Shown piece by piece: positions 58,314-64,000 of a stretch of 64,000 bases of DNA; the first letter of the stretch is position 1, and the number at the start of each line of letters is the position of its first letter. The position numbers were made by a program, and so were the translations under genes. The stretch covers positions 62,001-126,000 of the forward strand of contig NZ_JBFEFG010000280.1 in assembly GCF_040718835.1 (NCBI RefSeq), written 5' to 3'. The notes under the pieces are model-generated. The model saw nothing but the letters and a program-made list of their open reading frames with translations. It did no database searches and was not told where the DNA came from. This stretch comes from Bremerella sp. JC817 (GTDB lineage: Bacteria; Planctomycetota; Planctomycetia; Pirellulales; Pirellulaceae).

Positions 58314-59684
58314 CTATCGTATCGGTAGCGTGTCGATCGCGGGGAACCAGGGTGGCGAATAGTCGAACAATTGCGAGGCAACATGCACTGCCACCTGCGT
58401 CGAGGCCTGGATCTCGCCTCGCTGGACCATAGCTTCAATCGGCAAGTCCCCCAGGACCAGCCGAACCAGTTGAGCCCCACTTAGTTCCAGGTAGCTTCTC
58501 CCTAACTTGCCGTCGGTCAACGTACCTTTGCGTTTGCTGAGTTGGATGCAGAATTTTTCTCCGTCGACCAGCACCCCCAGATCAACCGGCAGTTCCAACC
58601 CTCGCAATTTGGCTCGTTGATGTAGCAGCGTGCAAAACTCTGCCAACTGCTGCACGGCGTTCGGCATGCGGACGAGAATTTCTTCTCCTGGAGGCGAATT
58701 GCTGGTTCCGCCAACGCTCCGCAAAACCTGATGCAGCGGATCGTCGACCGACGATTCAAGTCGCAGTTCGCGATAGTCGGCTTCATAGAGATCGCTGCAG
58801 ATGCGATTCACCAGCGGCACACGCACGGCGCGTTCGTGCGGCTGGGTGACGACCTCAAGAATCTGCCCTTCCTGCACGATGGCATAGCCGGCGATTCGAT
58901 CGATCGCGTCATCCAGCGCCAACTTGTTTCCACCTCGGATCGCCACGTATAGGGCGTCGAACGCCTTTCGCCGAAGCAACCAATCCCACATGCCTGCGGT
59001 CCGGGGAGTTCCGACCTGGTGCGACTGAAACGACTTCTCGTACAGCGCGACCAACGCGTCCGCTTCGACCTGCCGCATCAGGCGAATCCAAAGCCCGGCT
59101 TCCTTGCGAGGTGGCTCTTCCCAGGTCTGCGACGTCGACTCGCCGCGGACAGAAGCCAAGAACGGCTCCGTAGCGGCGATACTTCGGAACCCGCTGGATA
59201 GCTTGATCCAGCCAAATCGCGTGAGCCGTTGTGCCATCGCCGCACTCGTGCGATGCATGATGAACGAGCCGGAAAGGTGATGAAATGATTCGTCGAGACA
59301 ACCAAAGAACGCGTCGACATTCGTCACATCGACATGCTCGGGTGCCAGAACGAACTCGCTTGCGCGGAGGTAAGGCACCAACATACCGTGCAGCCAGATC
59401 TGTTGCGGGACGCAACGAATATGGCCGATGATTTGATTACCCAGCCGAAACGTGAGCCGTTCGCGGGCGTCGTAATCGGGGCGTTCCTGCTGCGAGTGGA
59501 ACTCGTTCTCGTCGTACGAATACAGACAGTGTTTCATCAGTTGCAAGATGGCAAACTGATCACCTTCCTGGCTGCTGGTAAGTCGGAACCGGTCCGGATC
59601 TCGGCGAGAGAATCTCGCGAGGGCAGGTGTGCTGGGTGGCTGTTGAGTCGATGGCGGATAGGTCGAAGAAACGACGCGACGCAT
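58314..59684 (-). CDS. GNAT acetyltransferase with SCP2-like C-terminus (Eis-like)
   Basis: A 456-residue protein that appears to hold an N-terminal GNAT domain (about 30-180: LTFRLGNQIIGHIRCVPQQIWLHGMLVPYLRASEFVLAPEHV), a second GNAT-like domain (about 185-320) and a C-terminal sterol-carrier-like domain (about 360-445) ending in the usual LGDLPIEAMVQRGEIQAS. This order resembles the Eis-type enhanced acetyltransferases. The second half of the acetyl-CoA loop is not clear-cut, so activity is inferred. It lies 59 bases after the BshC-like gene on the same strand. Confidence 0.72.
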   Translation of the reverse strand: MRRVVSSTYPPSTQQPPSTPALARFSRRDPDRFRLTSSQEGDQFAILQLMKHCLYSYDENEFHSQQERPDYDARERLTFRLGNQIIGHIRCVPQQIWLHGMLVPYLRASEFVLAPEHVDVTNVDAFFGCLDESFHHLSGSFIMHRTSAAMAQRLTRFGWIKLSSGFRSIAATEPFLASVRGESTSQTWEEPPRKEAGLWIRLMRQVEADALVALYEKSFQSHQVGTPRTAGMWDWLLRRKAFDALYVAIRGGNKLALDDAIDRIAGYAIVQEGQILEVVTQPHERAVRVPLVNRICSDLYEADYRELRLESSVDDPLHQVLRSVGGTSNSPPGEEILVRMPNAVQQLAEFCTLLHQRAKLRGLELPVDLGVLVDGEKFCIQLSKRKGTLTDGKLGRSYLELSGAQLVRLVLGDLPIEAMVQRGEIQASTQVAVHVASQLFDYSPPWFPAIDTLPIR

Positions 59685-59743
59685 TCAATCCGACTCCGTT
59701 CAATAAAGACAAATCCCTTTGCGAAGTGAACTCTTCTCTTAGG

Positions 59744-61351
59744 TTAAGACTCTTTTTCAGCAAGGTCCAGTAGCAAATTCCGCAATCGTTCGATTGGAAA
59801 GAGAACGAACGAAAACTCGCGCGACGCCAACAACTGTTTGTCGTGCAACTGGTGCGTTAACTGATCACGCTCAATTCGAAGGCGCGCAACAGGTTCGGTG
59901 ATTTGCGATCGTAGCTTCGCGTTGACTTCTTCCAACTGTCGATGCCACGCAGCTTTTTCCGGAAATTCAGGAATAGCGTCCAGCAAGGTTCGCTTTTGCG
60001 AGACGAGTGCCTCCCACTCGATGGCATCTTCCGCACACACTTCTACCGCGCGATCTGGATTGAAAACCGCATCGCGCAATTTGCGATCGATCGCCCGGAC
60101 ATCGTCCGCTTTCGCAGCAGGGCGTTCGATGGGCAGCAGCGCGGTTGCCGTAGCCGTGACGTACTGAGGTGGCTTGATCCCGTAGAACTGCCGAATGATT
60201 TCGTCGGTGACCTGATCATATTTCGCCCCGCCAATGCCATGGACAATCAGGTCGGATGCGGCGAGTCGCAGGATTGTCGTGTTCGACAAAGCGCGAGGCC
60301 GCAAGTAAGCTCCGTGCTCGACTAAACCTTGCAGCGTCGGCACCAGTCGATCATCCGCCGGGCAAGACACTTCCCAGCCGGCTCGATCCGATAAACGCAG
60401 GCCATCTTCATCGTGGGCGACCCACAGTTGCCGCCGATGCGCGTTGTCAGTCGTCCAGATCCAGAAGGGGACTTCGATCCAGCCATCCTTCATTTCCAAG
60501 TCGGGGACGGGATGGGAGGTACTGCGAATCCCCTGGACTTTGCGGTATTGGTTCACGCAGTCGTTGTAGATCGATCGGTATCGCTCCGCCTCGTTCAAAA
60601 TTGAGGCCACGAACTGGCAAAACCAACTGGTCCGACATAGCTGGCTCAAGGGCACATCCAGCGTGTTCAAACCGAACGCCGCTTCCAAGCGATTCCGTGC
60701 CACCGAGAACGCTAACCCGAGCGGCTTGCCTGCTTCCACTTCGCGGACTACATCGGGCCAAACATGCAGGACCGCAGGGTCGTCGACAAAGGGCTGGAAG
60801 GTTTCGGCAACTCGCTGTGCAAAGGAGCGAAGCGTGTCGAGCGATTGGACCGAAGTCATCTCCCACGGTACGCGTGGCCCTGGTTCGTCGTAGGCGATAC
60901 GTGCCGGGACGGGCTCGGCTGGCGTGCCGGTAAGCGCCGCGATCGAAGGGGCAGGGGCGACATCGTTGTCGACGATGACGTTGATCGCCAGTCCGTTGGT
61001 TTTGTTGGCGATTTGATCGATCAGAAAGTTCTTGAACCAGACACCTGGATGATACAGAGCCGGCTGATGCCCAGAAACAATCAGTGGCATCTGTTCGTCG
61101 ATCGCGGCGGGAACCTCCCGATAAGGGGCCGAATGTTCCATCGCCAGACGGATCATATCGGCATGTGCCTGACGACGTAGGGTTGCGAGCGAAACGCCCC
61201 CGATCGATGCTTCCGCGGCGACCTGATATCGGCGGGCATTCTCTTCCAGCAGCAAGCCAGGCTCGAGCGGGCTTGGCTCGATCATCGCTTCGGCATGGCC
61301 ACGCGGCGCGCGGATACGATGGTACCGGATTCCTGATTGCTCGCCGGTCAT
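59744..61351 (-). CDS. Uncharacterised protein, possible BshC-like enzyme
   Basis: A 535-residue soluble protein. A Rossmann-like N-terminal segment with VSGHQPALYHPGVWFKNFLIDQIA (about 85-110) resembles the TGQQPGL/GHQ motif of bacillithiol cysteine-adding enzyme BshC, which has a HIGH-type nucleotide-binding fold. A C-terminal coiled-coil-like region (about 460-520: KAAWHRQLEEVNAKLRSQI) also fits BshC. The overall similarity is weak and I cannot verify it. The start could instead be a GTG at 61384, overlapping the upstream GT2 gene by 7 bases. Probably in an operon with GT2 upstream and the GNAT downstream. Confidence 0.5.
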   Translation of the reverse strand: MTGEQSGIRYHRIRAPRGHAEAMIEPSPLEPGLLLEENARRYQVAAEASIGGVSLATLRRQAHADMIRLAMEHSAPYREVPAAIDEQMPLIVSGHQPALYHPGVWFKNFLIDQIANKTNGLAINVIVDNDVAPAPSIAALTGTPAEPVPARIAYDEPGPRVPWEMTSVQSLDTLRSFAQRVAETFQPFVDDPAVLHVWPDVVREVEAGKPLGLAFSVARNRLEAAFGLNTLDVPLSQLCRTSWFCQFVASILNEAERYRSIYNDCVNQYRKVQGIRSTSHPVPDLEMKDGWIEVPFWIWTTDNAHRRQLWVAHDEDGLRLSDRAGWEVSCPADDRLVPTLQGLVEHGAYLRPRALSNTTILRLAASDLIVHGIGGAKYDQVTDEIIRQFYGIKPPQYVTATATALLPIERPAAKADDVRAIDRKLRDAVFNPDRAVEVCAEDAIEWEALVSQKRTLLDAIPEFPEKAAWHRQLEEVNAKLRSQITEPVARLRIERDQLTHQLHDKQLLASREFSFVLFPIERLRNLLLDLAEKES

Positions 61352-61377
61352 GGAAACTGCCGCGTTGGGAGAGAGGT

Positions 61378-62118
61378 TCAGCACGAGGCCATCGTTTGGA
61401 CGCCTGCCTTGGCGAGGCCACTGCGTGCCAGGCTGCGATCCAACACGAAATGGTAGTAGTTCAAACGCGTTCCGCCGTCATCGAGCGCACCGCCGAACGA
61501 ACGATTTTCGTCGAGGTAGATCAGCGGCACCGGCAGTTCCACGATTGTCAGGCCAGCCTTGGCAGCTTCAACCCACAATTCCAGCGGCATCGCATAGCCG
61601 GTTTCAGTGACGTTCATCTTCTGCAACGCTTCGACGCGATACGCTTTGAATCCGCAGAACGCGTCGGTCAATTGAAAGCCGAGCAGGCGATTCAATTCCG
61701 ACGTGACACGACGATTGATAAACAACCGTTGCGCTGGCGGCTCGCTTTGTCCCTCGAACTGCTTCAGGTAACGGCTACCGGAAACGATGTCGACCGAACG
61801 GCACGCTTTGACGAACTTCGGAATCAACTGCGGTTCATGTTGTCCATCGCAGTCCATCGTGACGAGGATGTCAAACGCATGTTCCTGAGCGTATTGAAAC
61901 GCCGTCAGTAGCGCGGCACCGTAGCCCGAGTTCTTTTCGTGGGTCACGACGATGATGTCGTCCCGCTCTTGCAGCAGCGACAACGTATCGTCGGTCGAGC
62001 CGTCGTTGACCACCAACACGGGGTGACCATAGCCGACGACCTGGTCCAGCACGGCATGAATCGTTTTGGCTTCGTTGTAGACAGGGAGGGCGATAAGGGC
62101 CTTCTCAGAATGTTGCAT
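61378..62118 (-). CDS. Glycosyltransferase family 2 (dolichyl-phosphate-mannose-synthase-like)
   Basis: A 246-residue GT-A glycosyltransferase. IALPVYNEAKTIHAVLDQVV opens the nucleotide-binding fold, VLVVNDGSTDDTLSLL and VTMDCDGQHEPQLIPKFV carry the metal-binding acidic residues, and CGFKAYRVEALQKM is the acceptor-side segment. No membrane helix is evident, so it acts on the cytoplasmic face, likely transferring a sugar to a polyprenyl phosphate. It is probably the first gene of a minus-strand run with the BshC-like and GNAT genes. Confidence 0.93.
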   Translation of the reverse strand: MQHSEKALIALPVYNEAKTIHAVLDQVVGYGHPVLVVNDGSTDDTLSLLQERDDIIVVTHEKNSGYGAALLTAFQYAQEHAFDILVTMDCDGQHEPQLIPKFVKACRSVDIVSGSRYLKQFEGQSEPPAQRLFINRRVTSELNRLLGFQLTDAFCGFKAYRVEALQKMNVTETGYAMPLELWVEAAKAGLTIVELPVPLIYLDENRSFGGALDDGGTRLNYYHFVLDRSLARSGLAKAGVQTMASC

Positions 62119-62399
62119 AAAGTTCGCCGATCGTTGCTGGACGTTAATTTACGACAGGTTTTTCGTAACCATTCTGCGTCGCGGTCAAACGGGTGGGGCC
62201 AGAATTCTTAGCCCAAGCTTCCGCTTGGCGGCTCGCTGCCCGGCCCGAAGTCGTCATAACCATTGTTATCTCAATGCCTTAGATTGACAAACTCCCTGCG
62301 GAAATTCGTCAACGCGGATCGTAAACCCGCCATTGGGGACACAACCGTTGTGGCAACAGTAGTTTGGATGCCGACTAAATCGGAGGCGTTGCAGAAATT

Positions 62400-63218
62400 T
62401 TACGCGAAGTGGATCGGGTCGGATTCCTGCTGACTGCTCCAGATATTCAGGTCAGGGAACGCTTCGGCCAGGATGGCCGCCAGGTTCTCTACCGCAAACC
62501 GTTCGCTCGCATAATGACCGGTCAGAATTAAAGCGATTCCCTGGGCTTTCGCTTCCAAGCAAGTGTGGAAGCTCGTTTCTCCCAGGATCAAGCAATCGAC
62601 CTCTTTGGCGATCGCTGCCCCAAGCAGTTCTCCAGCCGATCCGCAACCAACCGCAACCGACTTGATTTCCGAAGTTCCCCGGCCCACCACTTTGACCATG
62701 GCGGCTTGGGTTGCCTGCTTGGCTTGTTCGGCGATCTGGGCCAACGGCATCGCGCCATCCGCCAACACTCCCCAGCGTCCGGTCCCCACCTGCGAGGTCG
62801 GCCCCGACACGCCAAGCAGATCGACCGGCAACAGTGGCTGAATATCGGATAGCCCCAAAGCGGAAGCCAACTGGAAATTGATTCCCTCGGCACACGAGTC
62901 GAACGCAGTATGGGGACTGTAAACCGCGATTCCGTTTTGGATCAGCTTCAGCAGCATCTGGCCGGTTGTATCGCGAGTCGTGATTCGCTTCAGCGGACGG
63001 AAGGGAAGGGGATGGTGCGTGACAATCAAGTTCGCTTTTCCCTCGATCGCCTCGTCGACGACCTCAGGTGTAATCGTCAAACAGGTCACCACGGCATGGA
63101 CTTCTTGTGCCGTGTCGCCGATCAGCAAACCGACGTTGTCCCATGACTCAGCCAATTGGCTGGGGGCAAAGCGTTCCAGGAAGTCGCAGACATTGCTGAG
63201 AGGGATCGATGAAGCCAC
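62400..63218 (-). CDS. Nif3-like dinuclear metal center protein
   Basis: A 272-residue member of the NIF3/YbgI family. The conserved opening DFLERFAPSQLAESWDNVGLLIGD, the metal-binding HH in THHPLPFRPLK near residue 68, GINFQLASALGL, CGSAGELL and the C-terminal ETSFHTCLEAKAQGIALILTGHYASER are all diagnostic. It probably forms a hexameric toroid with a bimetal site; the reaction is not established (a GTP cyclohydrolase or hydrolase role has been proposed for relatives). It is upstream of the partial gene below. Confidence 0.92.
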   Translation of the reverse strand: MASSIPLSNVCDFLERFAPSQLAESWDNVGLLIGDTAQEVHAVVTCLTITPEVVDEAIEGKANLIVTHHPLPFRPLKRITTRDTTGQMLLKLIQNGIAVYSPHTAFDSCAEGINFQLASALGLSDIQPLLPVDLLGVSGPTSQVGTGRWGVLADGAMPLAQIAEQAKQATQAAMVKVVGRGTSEIKSVAVGCGSAGELLGAAIAKEVDCLILGETSFHTCLEAKAQGIALILTGHYASERFAVENLAAILAEAFPDLNIWSSQQESDPIHFA

Positions 63219-63265
63219 AAGCTACTCTTTCGTCACGAATCGAAGGCCAAGGGAACCGTTTTCCC

Positions 63266-64000
63266 TTAATCCTTCACTTCCACACGATGATTGAAAACCC
63301 GGGTACCGCCAATTTCTCGCAATCGTAGCAGCAATGTCGAGCCTTGCAGCTGTTTGCCATCGGGAATGCGATAGACAATCGTGGTCCGTCCCAGGCCGAA
63401 GTTCATGATCCGCTGCCGCATCTGTCGACGTCCGCTGGCATACAGCAAGCAGTCAAACGACATCAACTCTTCGGACAAGTTGTAAATCGTCGCTTCAACA
63501 ATCAATTCGCCTGATTCTTCATCAAGGACCGAGGAGGACTCGACCTGCATCATGCCTGATCCGACTTGAATTTCGCGGTAAACGCTGAATTCGTATTCCT
63601 GATCGGTCGTGATGTTGAAGTCGATCCGCACCGGTTGCATCCCACTGTCGGCGTCGGCTCGCAGCAAAATCTTATACGGTGACTTCAATTCTCCACCGCG
63701 TGTCAGCTTGAATCGCAAAATGCCGGGGTTCACGTTCCAGACGTCGGGGGCCACAAGCCGTGCCGTGCCGCTAATTGCCGCCGGGAAGGTATTCTTGATC
63801 GTGGCATCGATCCGCTGCGTTCGTCCGAAGTCGCTTTCCAACTGAGCGGGATCGAACTGGAATGCCAAACGCATCGTCGCGACACTGTCGTTCAAGCCGA
63901 TCAGAAACTGTGGAAAAGGCCCGACCGGTACGATTTGCTTGTTGCCATCTTGCTTCGGAACCATTTCGCGGCCCCACAAGTCGACGATCTTCACATCATC
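63266..64000 (-). CDS. Large uncharacterised protein, 5' end cut by window
   Basis: Open to the right edge of the window; about 244 codons are visible. The sequence reads DVKIVDLWGREMVPKQDGNKQIVPVGPFPQFLIGLND at the cut, followed by beta-rich segments (DATIKNTFPAAISGTARLV, YKILLRADADSGMQPVRIDFNI, ELIVEATIYNLSEELMSFDCLLYA) and a short acidic C-terminus HRVEVKD. It looks like the C-terminal beta-sandwich part of a longer secreted or envelope protein. It lies 47 bases before the Nif3 gene on the same strand. The family is not recognised from this fragment. Confidence 0.6.
   Translation of the reverse strand, partial: DDVKIVDLWGREMVPKQDGNKQIVPVGPFPQFLIGLNDSVATMRLAFQFDPAQLESDFGRTQRIDATIKNTFPAAISGTARLVAPDVWNVNPGILRFKLTRGGELKSPYKILLRADADSGMQPVRIDFNITTDQEYEFSVYREIQVGSGMMQVESSSVLDEESGELIVEATIYNLSEELMSFDCLLYASGRRQMRQRIMNFGLGRTTIVYRIPDGKQLQGSTLLLRLREIGGTRVFNHRVEVKD

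Overview
The window reads as a stretch of chromosome from a planctomycete, most likely a Pirellulaceae member close to Blastopirellula or Bremerella. The pointers are two DUF1559 proteins with type IV pilin-like N-termini, a giant PVC-type CxxCH heme protein next to an SGNH-like partner, two secreted sulfatases, Tat-exported and cytoplasmic Gfo/Idh/MocA oxidoreductases, xylose-isomerase-like TIM barrels, and a membrane protein ending in the NPYQSP tail common in this phylum. Base composition is moderately GC-rich. Genes sit in short runs on both strands. I found no tRNA, rRNA, CRISPR array, transposase, integrase or phage gene, so this looks like core or ordinary genome rather than an island.

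Layout. 1-7.4 kb holds sugar metabolism: two TIM-barrel isomerase/epimerases and an oxidoreductase on the minus strand, diverging from a DUF4432 aldose-epimerase-like gene, with an AcpH-like protein, a secreted protein and a methyltransferase. 7.6-13.5 kb has glgC, a solitary adenine-type DNA methyltransferase, an M50 site-2 protease and an HDOD protein with a degenerate GGDEF domain. 13.6-25.7 kb has two DUF1559 genes, a frameshifted membrane-protein gene, dapL, two GT4 glycosyltransferases, hpt, a metallophosphoesterase, two esterases and a YCII protein. 25.7-26.5 kb is an 818-bp gene-free region. 26.5-33.5 kb has a Tat Gfo/Idh oxidoreductase, RtcB, a sulfatase, a pair of paralogous anchored proteins and a secreted protein.

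33.8-39.4 kb is a co-directional plus-strand run: panB, a YyaL-type thioredoxin-domain gene, a YceI lipoprotein, a polytopic membrane protein and DUF4112. 39.4-46.6 kb is minus strand: two paralogous predicted outer-membrane barrels, the 1156-residue heme protein and its SGNH-like neighbour. 46.9-55.3 kb has a zinc-ribbon membrane protein, gmhB, ppk1, an HtrA-like protease, a second sulfatase and a YcxB-like protein. 55.3-64 kb has hypotheticals, a degenerate lipoyl-domain protein, rpiB, an Eis-like GNAT, a BshC-like protein, a GT2 glycosyltransferase, a Nif3 family protein and a truncated gene at the window edge.

Taken together the genes describe a heterotroph using plant or algal polysaccharides (sulfatases, acetylesterase, Gfo/Idh dehydrogenases, sugar isomerases, heme-linked dehydrogenase) with glycogen and polyphosphate storage. 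I see no obvious multi-gene undescribed system. The most unusual items are degenerate enzymes (HDOD-GGDEF, lipoyl domain, SGNH without its serine, sulfatase with CEHTR), a frameshifted gene, a terminator buried in an opposing coding sequence, and two tandem paralog pairs.
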